In this document: one piece after another, positions 9,601 through 18,382 of the stretch
Numbering within the stretch: position 1 is the first letter of the stretch
Layout: each line of letters begins with the position of its first letter
DNA from: Fidelibacterota bacterium
GTDB lineage: Bacteria; Fidelibacterota; UBA8477; JABMPR01
Direction: 5' to 3'
Assembly (NCBI GenBank): GCA_016844955.1
Contig: JAERTH010000060.1
Coordinates: 34,905-98,904 of the forward strand
Length of the DNA: 64,000 nucleotides
Position numbers and translations under genes: made by a program
The notes under the pieces: model-generated
The model's database searches: none
Told to the model about the DNA's origin: nothing
Seen by the model: the letters and a program-made list of their open reading frames with translations, nothing else

Positions 9601-11106
9601 AATCTAGAAACTGAATACAGTAATTATTCCACGCTATGGACCGCAGTCAGTAACTATGGGGTCTATGGAGATCCCAATGTTCCTGCTAGCTTACCCTCCA
9701 TGGAGTGGCCAGGAGGGAGCAACACCCATTATTTATGGGAAGGCCGCTTCTGGGTTGGTGGTAGAGTGGATGAAGAAATTCGCGTTAGCCATGCTGATTA
9801 TGGGAGCTATGAGTGGGCGCATGCCTCGAACAGCTCAAATAACACATTTTCTGTACACACACAAGACACACTTATCATCCAAACCTATGATGACTACAAC
9901 CCCAGCATTCATAGCACTGCACCTCTTGGTTTTGAAGTCCAGCAAACGACTCGATCATTCAGCGCTGGAGAATACAACCAGCTAACCAACTGTTTGGCCA
10001 TTGATCTCACCCTGACAAAGAGTGAAACCATCATCCCGCAAAACATAAGTGATGTATATGTATCCTGGGTCTTTGATGCTGATGTCGGCACAGGTCGGGA
10101 TCTGACATCCCCGCATATCGATGACCTGGTTGATTATGAGGGGTATGATGGTTCTGATTCCGATACAGATGAAGAGGATATTGTAGAAAATTTAGACTGG
10201 AACGAAAATGGGATTCTGGATGGATATGATGAGCATGGGGTTCCATTTGGATGGGAATATCTTGGTAGTTCACTGGAACCGAACCCCAACTATAATCCTG
10301 GGCTTATTGCCCCGGATGGCTTTGCTGACGAATATCAGGTCATTGAAACAGATCCTGAAGTGTACACAATGGTTGATAGAAACATGTCCTACATGTATGA
10401 TGCGGATGATTATGACACCCCTGAAGATGATACTGGTGAAAATGGGTCTGTTTTAGGGTTTATTGGACTTAGATATATGGGGGGTCCTACTGAGTCAGTT
10501 TTTACTCACCAGTGGTGGAACTGGGAGAGCGACCCCATTACAGATCTAGACAAGTATTTATACATGTCTGCTGAGCATCCGGCTTCCATGGGGTATAAAT
10601 TTGTGCCAAACCCATTGACTCTCGGTGCAAACCCCTTCGATTATAGATGGCTGATGAGTATAGGCCCTCTCGATGAAGTCTTGCCCGGCGATGAGATAAA
10701 ATTTGCTGCTGCTGTTGTTCTGGGAAAAGGTATTGAGGGTTTACGTACCAACAGTGATGCCGCCTTTTTGTGGTTTCATGAAAACACTTGGGTCAATGTT
10801 GATTCACAAGACCAACTGCCGATGGGGTTTCAGCTTTCAGCTCCCTATCCGAACCCGTTTAATAGTACCTTGACCCTAGCTTTCTCGATTGAAAGAGCCG
10901 AGGGTACCACCTTGAGTATATTTGATATTCGTGGCCGGGAAATCTTGCAATTCTCAGAGGAAAATCACCACTTCTCGCCTGGTGAAAACTTGATCCATTG
11001 GACTGGCAGTACAGCCGATGGCAGATTGACAGAAAGTGGAATCTATATTATTCGACTAAAGTCAGGGGGCCAAAGCTTAACCAGCAAAGTGGTCATGATA
11101 CGTTGA
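6637..11106 (+). CDS. Large secreted protein with T9SS sorting domain, BNR-type repeats and a degenerate metallopeptidase-like domain
   Basis: This 1489-residue protein starts with a signal peptide (MKKIIFSLIIMTTSISLFSQ). Residues about 50-500 hold BNR/Asp-box turns such as SEDGGNSW, TSNGGEDW and STDNGNSW, typical of beta-propellers. Residues about 560-720 look like a secreted gluzincin metallopeptidase, but the expected HExxH reads HWMTY (H596, W597, Y600) and the later glutamate of the usual NEGLAYF reads KRGLAYF (R616), so it should not bind zinc normally. Further beta-rich and acidic segments follow. The last about 90 residues carry YPNPFNSTLTLAFSI and end ESGIYIIRLKSGG...KVVMIR, a type A T9SS C-terminal sorting domain, so the product is probably surface-attached or released. 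AGG-rich ribosome site GAGGGAG precedes the ATG. The biological role is unknown. Confidence 0.85.
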   Translation: MKKIIFSLIIMTTSISLFSQSDVGDTKAFWVSQYGFFQGTSLISATLKDQTSLADIWYENTRINDIEISSDNSEVLLVGTESGVVLSEDGGNSWSFKNGVSDLLPEGYRSGGGDPALQHRAPVTSIFYRSEDYWMAGCGLGHKQLGDNKIFGGFRTSNGGEDWNFVSRGSPVYNSLGQSGSNVDERPAFYEMINEPSNADDFWAATEAGLLFYDGTKWEEWSSAGLPKISPKWDHLEVFDIHYAEESQIVTIVTTLGIYQGEVDLDEEMVAWSPLNTSSITSTSTQSEWSGGLTVNFTPPGTAEPGDWYTVFSVSQSRYWLTQCEIYDGAGSLILTDDNLYAAQTFADFDYSEVAGTEFTITPAENRSFLNIEKSSAEFYVADEHNVYHLVNGSLGPSVFEIQDGTIHDLRMHNNSLYIATSRGVFLDGTVISPQIGMPSRTETYPCDIRSLASDGINLYAGGHLGGLIKSTDNGNSWTFLNMDLDHRETPMGGRENVMNLVDPTNATNLPGIVSEWFGDIDEYFTSETRNLLIFDIDDLYYSSQAMGEISKTGDFRPIDLPSLTPDSLSNNAVIVYLDNNPQDLSSELLDASTIHWMTYMIHSIVNPGEDEWLKRGLAYFSETLIDPQNIPSYSLQLRHGLTEMSAYNNAFKDNSKAFWTFIKEKFLTEAGNYQALANSGTHGIMSLMFALESAGNESTSFPELFEKFGLTMLLDSWVDNAGAPVRPDYTLEGAEIILDDSHIWWDLTGAGSFQASPYTRTAPPLSISTLITRGYATGTYWAPGLGDDLIFFTTSSDSLNVELVKSIQNDGAVIPESVSMESGTEPDWPGNFYFDISDFENEGEPDDNAIDHLSAQVSNCSEENSSIFILHYEFSDEVWMDLWHPTYRNLHLELTNYTESQFQLIWGPIFWGEAPSEGQENLPSLRDLGFEGYQVKIYQDGLLVQEISPVFNTWLDLTLDMEQSYCFDVRALFDGNESSPIVDDYCLNLETEYSNYSTLWTAVSNYGVYGDPNVPASLPSMEWPGGSNTHYLWEGRFWVGGRVDEEIRVSHADYGSYEWAHASNSSNNTFSVHTQDTLIIQTYDDYNPSIHSTAPLGFEVQQTTRSFSAGEYNQLTNCLAIDLTLTKSETIIPQNISDVYVSWVFDADVGTGRDLTSPHIDDLVDYEGYDGSDSDTDEEDIVENLDWNENGILDGYDEHGVPFGWEYLGSSLEPNPNYNPGLIAPDGFADEYQVIETDPEVYTMVDRNMSYMYDADDYDTPEDDTGENGSVLGFIGLRYMGGPTESVFTHQWWNWESDPITDLDKYLYMSAEHPASMGYKFVPNPLTLGANPFDYRWLMSIGPLDEVLPGDEIKFAAAVVLGKGIEGLRTNSDAAFLWFHENTWVNVDSQDQLPMGFQLSAPYPNPFNSTLTLAFSIERAEGTTLSIFDIRGREILQFSEENHHFSPGENLIHWTGSTADGRLTESGIYIIRLKSGGQSLTSKVVMIR

Positions 11107-11131
11107 TATCTGATAGCAATTAGGCCTTGTA

Positions 11132-12148
11132 TTAGTTTGAATATCCCGTGGGGTTATTTGACTGCCAGCGCCAGGCATCTTCACACATCTCGTCCACACC
11201 CTTTTCTGCTTTCCAATCCAACTTGGTGGCAGCTAAATGCGTGTCGGCATAGCACTTGGCGATATCTCCAGCTCGACGGTCTGTAATCTTGTAGGCAACC
11301 CTACACCCCGAAGCCTTTTCAAACGCTTTGACCAGTTCCAATACACTATAGCCGCGACCCGTGCCCAGGTTCACCGTAACCAGACCAGGTTTACCCTCGA
11401 GATGCTCCAATGCTTTCAAATGACCTTTAGCCAGATCCACAACATGGATATAGTCACGAACACCGCTTCCGTCAGGTGTGTCATAGTCATCACCAAATAC
11501 GGATAGCGTTTCCAGCTTTCCTACGGCAACCTGTGAAATGTAGGGCATGAGATTATTGGGGATGCCATTGGGGTCTTCACCGATTTGTCCGCTTTTGTGA
11601 GCACCCACCGGATTGAAGTATCTTAACAATACAATATCCCACGTATTGTCTGAGACATACAAATCTCCTAGCATCTCTTCAATTATCAATTTGGAACGTC
11701 CATAGGGATTGGTGGCTGAAACGGGGAAATCTTCAGTGATGGGAACGGATGCAGGATCACCATAAACTGTTGCTGAAGATGAAAATACCAGTCGCTTCAC
11801 TCCATGCCGCTGCATTTCTTCCAGCAGATTCAATGTCCCTGCAATATTATTTTGATAGTACGCCAATGGGATGGTCACGGATTCACCAACAGCCTTCAAG
11901 CCTGCGAAATGGATAACCGCGTCAAAAGCATGTTCTGCGAATACATATGCTACCATGTCCTTGTCCATTAAATCTACTTTGTAGAAAGTAATACTTTTTC
12001 CAGTGAGAGCTTCAACCCGTCGCAAAGATTCCCGACTGCTGTTTGATAGATTGTCCAGAATGACTACATCTTCCCCATTCTCGAGTAATTCAAGTACTGT
12101 ATGGCTTCCGATGTAACCTGCGCCGCCTGTAACTAAGATAGTGGACAT
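11132..12148 (-). CDS. galE: UDP-glucose 4-epimerase
   Basis: A 338-residue extended SDR enzyme that interconverts UDP-glucose and UDP-galactose in the cytoplasm. The Rossmann motif [10 protein letters not shown] is at the N-terminus, and the catalytic S-Y-K set is visible as FSSSATVYG and YGRSKLIIE. The NPVGAHKSG and [14 protein letters not shown] blocks are typical of GalE. Length is standard. An AGGAAAG ribosome site precedes the ATG. It converges on the secreted protein gene with only about 25 bases between stops. It likely supplies UDP-galactose for cell-surface glycans. Confidence 0.95.
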   Translation of the reverse strand: MSTILVTGGAGYIGSHTVLELLENGEDVVILDNLSNSSRESLRRVEALTGKSITFYKVDLMDKDMVAYVFAEHAFDAVIHFAGLKAVGESVTIPLAYYQNNIAGTLNLLEEMQRHGVKRLVFSSSATVYGDPASVPITEDFPVSATNPYGRSKLIIEEMLGDLYVSDNTWDIVLLRYFNPVGAHKSGQIGEDPNGIPNNLMPYISQVAVGKLETLSVFGDDYDTPDGSGVRDYIHVVDLAKGHLKALEHLEGKPGLVTVNLGTGRGYSVLELVKAFEKASGCRVAYKITDRRAGDIAKCYADTHLAATKLDWKAEKGVDEMCEDAWRWQSNNPTGYSN

Positions 12149-12212
12149 AAAATTTCTTTCCTGCTAGAGATTAACATCAACAACTCTATAACTGATGGCT
12201 GAGGTATATGTT

Positions 12213-13388
12213 TCAACGGTATGCGGAAATTCCTGTTATGCTCTCCCCTACTACCAGAGTATGCATTTCATGGGTTCCCTCATAGGTGAGTACGGATTCA
12301 AGATTGGCAGCATGGCGCATGGACACATACTCGTCAGTAATTCCACTGGCACCCAAAATGGTGCGGGCTGATCGTGCAATATCCAGGGCCATGCGCACAT
12401 TGTTCATCTTGGAGAGACTCACCTGTGTGTGTTTTAGATCCCCACGGTCCTTTAGGCGACCCAATTGAAGTGTCATGAATTGCGCCTTGGTGATCTCATT
12501 AAGCATCTCTGACAGCTTTTGCTGGGTCAGTTGGAAAGCAGCAATGGGTTTATCAAACTGGATTCTTGTTTTGGCATATTCAACTGCTTCTTCGTAACAG
12601 TCGATAGCCGACCCCATAACGCCCCAATTAATACCATAGCGAGCCTGGGTCAGACAGCCAAGGGGAGCTCTGAGTCCATTGGCTTCAGGAAGCTTATTTT
12701 CTAGAGGGATCCTACAATTATTTAATACGATTTCACCTGTGAGAGATGCCCTCAGAGAGAGTTTGCCCTTGATCTCAGGTGTCTCAAACCCTTGCCTACC
12801 GCGCTCAACTAAAAATCCTTTCACATCACCCGATTCATCTTTGGCCCAGATAACAGCCAGATCGGCTACCGGTGCATTGGTGATCCACATTTTGGCTCCA
12901 TTCAGGACATAATCATCCCCATCCTGTTTTACCCGCGTGAGCATGCCACCGGGATTGGATCCAAAATCGGGTTCAGTGAGACCAAAACAGCCAATTTTTT
13001 CACCCGAGGCCAGAAGCGGGAGCCATTTATTTTTCTGAGTTTCTGACCCATATTTCCAGATCGGCCACATAACCAATGCACCCTGAACAGAGGCAAAACT
13101 GCGTAACCCTGAGTCTCCACGCTCCAACTCCTGCATCATAAGACCATAGGCAACACTGTTTAGACCTGCCGTACCGTATTTTTCAGGAAGCGTGGATCCA
13201 AAGAACCCTAATTCCCCCATCTCACGGGTGAGTTCAAGTGGGAAAGTCCCATCACGAAAATGTGCAGCTATTAGGGGTCTGAATTTATCCTGAACCCATT
13301 CATGGGTCATATTTTGAATGGCAATTTCTTCTTCATTCAACAAGCTTGAGATATCAAAATAATCAGGTCCAACAACCTTAAGCGACAT
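12213..13388 (-). CDS. Acyl-CoA dehydrogenase, glutaryl-CoA dehydrogenase-like
   Basis: This 391-residue flavoprotein resembles glutaryl-CoA dehydrogenase (GcdH), which oxidises and decarboxylates glutaryl-CoA. Supporting motifs are MGELGFFGSTLPEKYG, GCFGLTEPDFGSNPGGM, YVLNGAKMWITNAPVAD, GKLSLRASLTGEI and the C-terminal TYEGTHEMHTL block that holds the catalytic glutamate. The frame is open nine codons upstream, but the ATG at 13388 (MSLKVVG) has a GGAG site at good spacing and is chosen. It stands upstream of galE on the same strand, away from the etf genes at 55-57 kb that could accept its electrons. Specificity for glutaryl-CoA is inferred from overall similarity only. Confidence 0.85.
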   Translation of the reverse strand: MSLKVVGPDYFDISSLLNEEEIAIQNMTHEWVQDKFRPLIAAHFRDGTFPLELTREMGELGFFGSTLPEKYGTAGLNSVAYGLMMQELERGDSGLRSFASVQGALVMWPIWKYGSETQKNKWLPLLASGEKIGCFGLTEPDFGSNPGGMLTRVKQDGDDYVLNGAKMWITNAPVADLAVIWAKDESGDVKGFLVERGRQGFETPEIKGKLSLRASLTGEIVLNNCRIPLENKLPEANGLRAPLGCLTQARYGINWGVMGSAIDCYEEAVEYAKTRIQFDKPIAAFQLTQQKLSEMLNEITKAQFMTLQLGRLKDRGDLKHTQVSLSKMNNVRMALDIARSARTILGASGITDEYVSMRHAANLESVLTYEGTHEMHTLVVGESITGISAYR

Positions 13389-13512
13389 ACCGCACTCCAT
13401 TCTCCATTTGAGCATAAAATGTAAACGATGCCCATATCAGCGAAACAAAAAACGCGCGACGATATTGTCATATATCATTTCTTTCCAGGTTTCTGTATCA
13501 TAATATCCGGCC

Positions 13513-14250
13513 ATGAATAATGACTCGCTCTTTCAGTTTTCAGAAGTATCGCTAGACATAGGTGCACAAAGCATTCTTCAGAAACTTAGTTTCGATATTC
13601 ACAAGGGTGAATTTGTAGCTGTCCTGGGTGCTTCGGGTGCTGGGAAAAGTTCACTCCTGAGAATGTTTAATGCACTCACCAGTCCCTCTGCCGGTAAAAT
13701 TAATTTTCGGGCCATGGACATTGATACAGATATCACTAGCCTACGTAGAAATGTGGGGATCCTGTTTCAGAACCCTGTAGTTTTTAGTGGGACCGTCAAG
13801 GAAAACCTCATGGTCGCCGGACGCTGGGACAACATCATATCTCAGAAACTCGATCATGAGCTCAACCAGGCGCTCCTTGAAGTGGGCCTGGAAAACATTG
13901 AACTGACCAAAAATGCCAAAGATCTATCCGGTGGTGAGCAACAGCGATTAGCGCTGGCTCGAACCCTTTTAAACCACCCGCAGGTTCTGCTTCTGGATGA
14001 GCCGACTTCCAACCTGGATCCAAAACTGGCCAGATCCATCATGGATCAAATAGACAAACTTCGTAAGACATTGAATCTAACCGTCATTGCAGTTTCACAT
14101 GATCATCAACTCATGCGCCGCTATGCAAAACGCGTCATTGTTCTCTCCAAGGGTAAGGTTCTGGGTGATGGTACCTTTAAAAAGTTGGATACTGGGAATA
14201 TTTTTGAAGCAGCTGGATTGCTGACTTCGGAGGGTGCAGATGAGACCTGA
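13513..14250 (+). CDS. fetA: ABC transporter ATP-binding protein, FetA-like
   Basis: A 245-residue ABC ATPase with Walker A GASGAGKSS, signature LSGGEQQRLALARTL, Walker B VLLLDEPTSNLD and a switch histidine in AVSHD. The next gene encodes a FetB/UPF0014 permease and overlaps it by 11 bases, the pairing of the FetAB (YbbL-YbbM) system that exports iron and protects against oxidative stress in E. coli. Its ribosome site is weak. It diverges from the acyl-CoA dehydrogenase gene with a short shared intergenic region. The ATPase call is firm; the iron role rests on the partner. Confidence 0.85.
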   Translation: MNNDSLFQFSEVSLDIGAQSILQKLSFDIHKGEFVAVLGASGAGKSSLLRMFNALTSPSAGKINFRAMDIDTDITSLRRNVGILFQNPVVFSGTVKENLMVAGRWDNIISQKLDHELNQALLEVGLENIELTKNAKDLSGGEQQRLALARTLLNHPQVLLLDEPTSNLDPKLARSIMDQIDKLRKTLNLTVIAVSHDHQLMRRYAKRVIVLSKGKVLGDGTFKKLDTGNIFEAAGLLTSEGADET

Positions 14251-15040
14251 TTTCTATGTACTCGGTTGGAATGATGCCCTTGTTTCACTCGTATTTATTG
14301 CCTTCTCCTTTTTCCTGATCAAAAAGTGGAAACTGGGTCTGGAAAATACCCTGCTCATGGGAACACTCCGGACATTTGCACAACTGACACTCATGGGCTA
14401 TGTCCTCACCTGGTTCTTTGATCAAGAGCATTGGGCATTCATGCTCACCCTCCTATTTATAATGATTGTAATAGCCAGTTATGAGGGTACACGCCGCCAG
14501 AAGGGTGAAATCCCCCACTTTTTTCCAGCCATGCTGGTTTCACTATTGGCCTCAGCACTGCTCATTCTGGGAACCATCCTGCTGTTCATTCTGGATGTAA
14601 AACCCTGGTACTCACCCTATGCCGCTATCCCAATCGGTGGGATGATCATTGGCAACGGGCTGAACTCAACAGCTTTGACTGCCAATCGTTTTGTGGGTGA
14701 ATTAAAGCATCGGGAGCAGGAAATTGAAACTTTGCTGGCATTGGGAGCTTCACCAAAGCTGGCTGTCTTTGATGCCATGAAGGCTTCTATTCATGCGGCA
14801 CTCATTCCCAATATCAACGCCATGATGACTGTGGGCCTGGTTCAGATCCCTGGTGTTATGACCGGACAGATTTTGGCCGGCATTGACCCATTAATTGCTG
14901 TTCGCTATCAGATAATGATTATGTATATGTGGTTTACAACAGCAACAATGGCCAACATGATTATGCTGGCCATTGTATACCGTCAATATTTTACAAAAAA
15001 ACTACAGCTCAGACACGAGCTGCTCAGGAAAAACGATTAG
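14240..15040 (+). CDS. fetB: FetB/UPF0014-family permease, putative iron exporter
   Basis: A 266-residue integral membrane protein with about seven hydrophobic segments and the UPF0014 hallmarks GTLRTFAQLTLMGYVL near the N-terminus, IPIGGMIIGNGLN in the middle and PGVMTGQILAG near the end. In E. coli the family member FetB forms an iron exporter with FetA. The ATG at 14240 is chosen because a GGAGGG site lies five bases upstream; a GTG at 14234 is also in frame. It overlaps fetA by 11 bases, and its stop codon overlaps the complementary stop of the convergent PC4-like gene. Confidence 0.87.
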   Translation: MRPDFYVLGWNDALVSLVFIAFSFFLIKKWKLGLENTLLMGTLRTFAQLTLMGYVLTWFFDQEHWAFMLTLLFIMIVIASYEGTRRQKGEIPHFFPAMLVSLLASALLILGTILLFILDVKPWYSPYAAIPIGGMIIGNGLNSTALTANRFVGELKHREQEIETLLALGASPKLAVFDAMKASIHAALIPNINAMMTVGLVQIPGVMTGQILAGIDPLIAVRYQIMIMYMWFTTATMANMIMLAIVYRQYFTKKLQLRHELLRKND

Positions 15041-15267
15041 ATCAATCCCTCTTTGCCGAGGAAGGTGTTGGTTTCTTCCACATGCTTTTTGAAGTCTTCC
15101 CATAATGCGGGAGCCACGGTGATACCCTTCTGGGTTGGACGCCATTCATCCTCATCTGCCAGGTAATGGATACGGAAATCTACATAAGTTCTGCCCTTAA
15201 ATTCCTTAACCTGAATCAAGATTTTTTCAGTTTCACTGCGTTCGACTTCACCAATTATTTTTTCCAT
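15037..15267 (-). CDS. PC4/p15-like (YdbC-type) single-strand DNA-binding domain protein
   Basis: A 76-residue protein with the PC4 fold signature: KILIQVKEFKGRTYVDFR followed by an acidic turn, then WRPTQKGITVAP and an LWEDFKKHVEE helix. PC4-like bacterial proteins (YdbC family) bind single-stranded DNA as dimers and are thought to assist transcription or replication. The ATG at 15267 has an AGAGGA site seven bases upstream. It is the last gene of a minus-strand run and converges on fetB with overlapping stop codons. Confidence 0.85.
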   Translation of the reverse strand: MEKIIGEVERSETEKILIQVKEFKGRTYVDFRIHYLADEDEWRPTQKGITVAPALWEDFKKHVEETNTFLGKEGLI

Positions 15268-15303
15268 CAATCAATCCTCTTTGTTTTTATCAATTTACTC
15301 TGT

Positions 15304-15657
15304 TTATTTTTTTGCGATCCACTTCTCATCGAATTCATCAGCATTAAAACCGAAGGAACCCTTTTCGCCCTGTACGATAAATGGACGTTTGATGAGATTT
15401 GAATCTTGAAGCATAAGCTCAATGGCTTTTGATTTATCCGGAATATTTTGACCCAATTTCAACTCCCGGTAGATGGCGCTTCGGGAATTCAAATAGGGTT
15501 TCACATTGTCGCCATCAATAAATTTTTCCAGCATTGCACGGTCAGGTGGGTTGCTGATGATATCCACAACCTGAAATTCAACGTTCTTTTCATTTAAAAA
15601 GGCTTGAGCCTTTTTGCAGGTTCCGCATGTTTTTTTGTCAAAAAATATTGGTTTCAT
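15304..15657 (-). CDS. ArsC/Spx-family thioredoxin-like protein
   Basis: A 117-residue protein beginning MKPIFFDKKTCGTCKKAQ, so it has a CxxC at residues 11-14 in the thioredoxin-like fold of the ArsC/Spx/YffB family. Other family features are NSRSAIYRELKLG and the IKRPFIVQG block. The family includes glutaredoxin-coupled arsenate reductases and the RNA-polymerase-binding regulator Spx; the arginines that bind arsenate cannot be assigned with confidence here, so neither role is claimed. It sits between the acylphosphatase and PC4-like genes on the same strand. Confidence 0.82.
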   Translation of the reverse strand: MKPIFFDKKTCGTCKKAQAFLNEKNVEFQVVDIISNPPDRAMLEKFIDGDNVKPYLNSRSAIYRELKLGQNIPDKSKAIELMLQDSNLIKRPFIVQGEKGSFGFNADEFDEKWIAKK

Positions 15658-15710
15658 CTAATGCATCCTTCTCATTGTGTCTCTTAAATAATTAAAGCCT
15701 TCTCAGAATC

Positions 15711-15986
15711 CTAATATCTAATTTCAAAACTTTCGTAATCACCGCTAAAGCGTTGCTCCTGTTGTTCAACATCTTCCACGGTGGACCAGCGGTTGCCAAT
15801 TTTCAGTGCTTTAACAAACTCCACCAGCATGCCGTGATCCCCCTCAGCGACCCCAACGACGGAGCCATCTGGATTGTTTTTCACCCAACCCGAAAGCCCC
15901 ATTTGAAGGCCAGTTGTACGCACAAAAGCTCTGAACCCAACCCTCTGGACTTTTCCTACGGCGCGGAATACAATGGCGGTTTCCAT
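15711..15986 (-). CDS. acyP: Acylphosphatase
   Basis: A 91-residue protein of standard acylphosphatase length that hydrolyses carboxyl-phosphate bonds. The phosphate-binding loop reads GKVQRVGFRAFVR with the catalytic arginine, and GWVKNNPDGSVVGVAEG holds the catalytic asparagine. The start ATG lies two bases after the nth stop codon, so the two are translated from one transcript with polX-nth-acyP order. Confidence 0.93.
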   Translation of the reverse strand: METAIVFRAVGKVQRVGFRAFVRTTGLQMGLSGWVKNNPDGSVVGVAEGDHGMLVEFVKALKIGNRWSTVEDVEQQEQRFSGDYESFEIRY

Positions 15987-15988
15987 TT

Positions 15989-16657
15989 CTACTTCCTCAC
16001 CCTGATTGCTTCCTCAGGTAAAACCGATGGACAATATTCGGCCAACACGCATTTGTGGCATTGTGGTCGCCTGGCAATACATACAGCTCGACCGTGATCG
16101 ATAATCAGATGGGTGAACATGACCCAGTATTCTTTATCAATGATTTTCTGAAGTTCAAATTCAATTTTTACCGCATCCTTCTGTTTGGTCATACGCAGCA
16201 AATTGGCAATACGAATCACATGTGTATCCACCACAAGCCCGGGAACGTGGAATCCAGTGCCCAGGACAACATTGGCAGTTTTCCGACCCACTCCCGGGAG
16301 CTTTACCAGAGCATCCAGATCTGCCGGAACCTCGCCACCATGATTTTCCATCAAAGCGATGGCACAGGCACTCATATTTTTCGATTTGCTGTTAAAAAAA
16401 CCAGTGGATCGCACCAATTCTGCCAGGTGATCAACCGGAGCAGCAGCCATGGTTATTGCAGTTGGATAGTGTTTGAACAATTCCGGAGTTACTTTGTTCA
16501 CACGGTCATCTGTGCATTGAGCTGATAGCATGGTGGAAATAAGTAGCTGAAAGGGCGATGTGTGTTCCAGGCTGCACTTGGAGTTTGGATAGGTCTCAAA
16601 CAGTCGCTTCAAAATGTGGCGCATGCGCTCCTGTTTGTTTTTCAATGACTCTCTCAT
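15989..16657 (-). CDS. nth: Endonuclease III (DNA glycosylase/AP lyase)
   Basis: A 222-residue base-excision repair enzyme that removes oxidised pyrimidines. It has the SAQCTDDRVNKVTPELF segment, the helix-hairpin-helix LPGVGRKTANVVLG with the catalytic lysine context, the catalytic aspartate in VVDTHVIRIANLL, and a C-terminal 4Fe-4S cluster motif C-x6-C-x2-C-x5-C (from CIARRPQCHKC to EYC). Its ATG overlaps the stop of the upstream PolX-like gene (ATGA), indicating translational coupling of two repair genes. Confidence 0.95.
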   Translation of the reverse strand: MRESLKNKQERMRHILKRLFETYPNSKCSLEHTSPFQLLISTMLSAQCTDDRVNKVTPELFKHYPTAITMAAAPVDHLAELVRSTGFFNSKSKNMSACAIALMENHGGEVPADLDALVKLPGVGRKTANVVLGTGFHVPGLVVDTHVIRIANLLRMTKQKDAVKIEFELQKIIDKEYWVMFTHLIIDHGRAVCIARRPQCHKCVLAEYCPSVLPEEAIRVRK

Positions 16658-18342
16658 GCATTTCTCCTGAGCTGTAAATACGTTTTCATGTCTTCCAGTT
16701 TCATTGTGTTGACAACATCATCAGCGCTAAGACCACCCTTACGCGCCATCATCACGCCAAGTGGAATGGTGGACAAGGCTTTCACGCTATGAGCGTCAGG
16801 ATTGATGGAAATTTTCACTCCTCTGTCTCTGGCTAGATCCAGATGGCGCCAATCCAGGTCCAATCGCTTGGGTGTAGTATTAATCTCAATAATCTTTCGC
16901 TGCTCACCAGCAACTTCAATGATGGTCTCAAGATCGGGTGCATATCCCGCCCGGGCAAGCAACATACGACCGGTAGGATGACCCAGCATTGTAGTGTAGG
17001 GGCTGTGTAAAGCGCGGATAATACGATCAGTCTGTTGGACGGGATTTAGATGAAAATGACTATGGATGGAGGCAATGACAAAATCAAAACCAGCCAATAA
17101 TTCTTCATCGTAATCCAGGCTACCGTCTACCAGGATATCTGCTTCAATCCCCTTGAATATGTGAAAATCTGTATAGCGATCATTGAGTTCGTCAATGCGT
17201 TCCCACTGCGCGTGTACTCTGTCTGGTTTCAAACCATTGGCATAGTAGGCGGCCTGTGAGTGTTCGGTAATTCCGAAATACTCATATCCCAGCCTGTGGG
17301 CTTCATTCACCATCTCATCTAATGAATTTCGTCCATCACTCCAGGTGGAATGGGCATGGAAGACACCCTTTACATCACCAGGCTCAATCAACTTGCGATC
17401 CTCTGGAAAATGATCGAATGCATCCCGAAGTTCTGGCTCAATCCATTGAATACTCAGGGATTGACAGATTTCATTTTCTGAGGCATTGGTTGTGTTGAGA
17501 TTTGTAAACTGGTCCAGGGATCGGGTCACCCCTTCTTTCGCACAAGCCAAATCAAGGTGGCCTAAAAAAACATCACCTCCGGTTAGCGTCAATTGATTAG
17601 CACCAAAGGATTCACCGACACTAAAGTATATATGGACAGGCAGGGTGGAAATATCATCAAATTCGATAGTATCACCGATACAAAGTTCCAGGGAAAACTG
17701 GGCATTGAGTATTTCCGCGAGCACAGAGGATTCGGCGTCCACCAGAAATTCCACTGATTGGATCAGGTTATTTCTTCGGCGAAGTTCACCGGTCAATTCA
17801 ATGCGTTTTACACACTGGAGGGCTCTCAATTTATCCAGCCAGGATTGGGCTACTGAAAGGGCTGTATCCAGATGAAAATCACGGCTATGCTTTTTGCGGA
17901 AATCTATTGAATCCAATAATTTTTGCTGGAGTTTAGATCCAAAACCCTTGACATCTGATAGTTGTTTTTCCTTACAGGCATGGTAGAGCGTGTCCAGGTT
18001 GCTGATTCCCAATTCCTGCCATAGTTGCTGTACCTTAATGACACCTAAGCCTGGTAATTCCAGCAGCTCTGGTAAGCCCAGAGGCAATCGATCCAGCAAT
18101 TCTTTCTCTTCTACTGGTCCTCCAGATTTGGCATAGTAAAGAATGATTCGAGCCAGGGTTTCACCGATACCCTCTTCATTTTTCAGGCGGTCTTCATCGA
18201 TGAGTACACCCATTTCCTCGGGATGATTTTCTACAATTCCAGCTGCTTTTTCAAAGGCTTTGATCTTAAATGGATTTTCATCCAGGAGTATCATCATGTT
18301 AGCGAGCCGTTTGATTCCGTGACTGATCTGAGAATTATTCAT
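16654..18342 (-). CDS. PolX-family protein with degenerate polymerase site and intact PHP domain
   Basis: A 562-residue protein with the PolX layout: an N-terminal helix-hairpin-helix domain (residues 1-75), a fingers/second hairpin region (PGLGVIKVQQLW, KGFGSKLQQKLL), a nucleotidyltransferase-like palm (175-300) and a C-terminal PHP phosphoesterase (325-562). In the palm the family motif GS-x-RR...DxD reads GELRRR...SVE (G185-E198), and the third aspartate position reads H237, so nucleotide addition is unlikely. The PHP domain is well kept: FHAHSTWSD, GITEHS, GIEADI, SIHSHFHL, LGHPTGR, IEINT and NPDAHS, so 3'-5' exonuclease or AP-endonuclease-like activity is plausible. It is the first gene of the polX-nth-acyP operon. 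Confidence 0.88.
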   Translation of the reverse strand: MNNSQISHGIKRLANMMILLDENPFKIKAFEKAAGIVENHPEEMGVLIDEDRLKNEEGIGETLARIILYYAKSGGPVEEKELLDRLPLGLPELLELPGLGVIKVQQLWQELGISNLDTLYHACKEKQLSDVKGFGSKLQQKLLDSIDFRKKHSRDFHLDTALSVAQSWLDKLRALQCVKRIELTGELRRRNNLIQSVEFLVDAESSVLAEILNAQFSLELCIGDTIEFDDISTLPVHIYFSVGESFGANQLTLTGGDVFLGHLDLACAKEGVTRSLDQFTNLNTTNASENEICQSLSIQWIEPELRDAFDHFPEDRKLIEPGDVKGVFHAHSTWSDGRNSLDEMVNEAHRLGYEYFGITEHSQAAYYANGLKPDRVHAQWERIDELNDRYTDFHIFKGIEADILVDGSLDYDEELLAGFDFVIASIHSHFHLNPVQQTDRIIRALHSPYTTMLGHPTGRMLLARAGYAPDLETIIEVAGEQRKIIEINTTPKRLDLDWRHLDLARDRGVKISINPDAHSVKALSTIPLGVMMARKGGLSADDVVNTMKLEDMKTYLQLRRNA

Positions 18343-18382
18343 GTTTCAAAATAGTGGAAGAGTTATTGAGTTCAATGAGTTT

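Noticed and set aside
15304..15657. Calling the ArsC/Spx-like gene arsenate reductase because acr3 is present
   Set aside because: The two genes are 21 kb apart and the arsenate-binding arginines could not be confirmed, so only the family is given.
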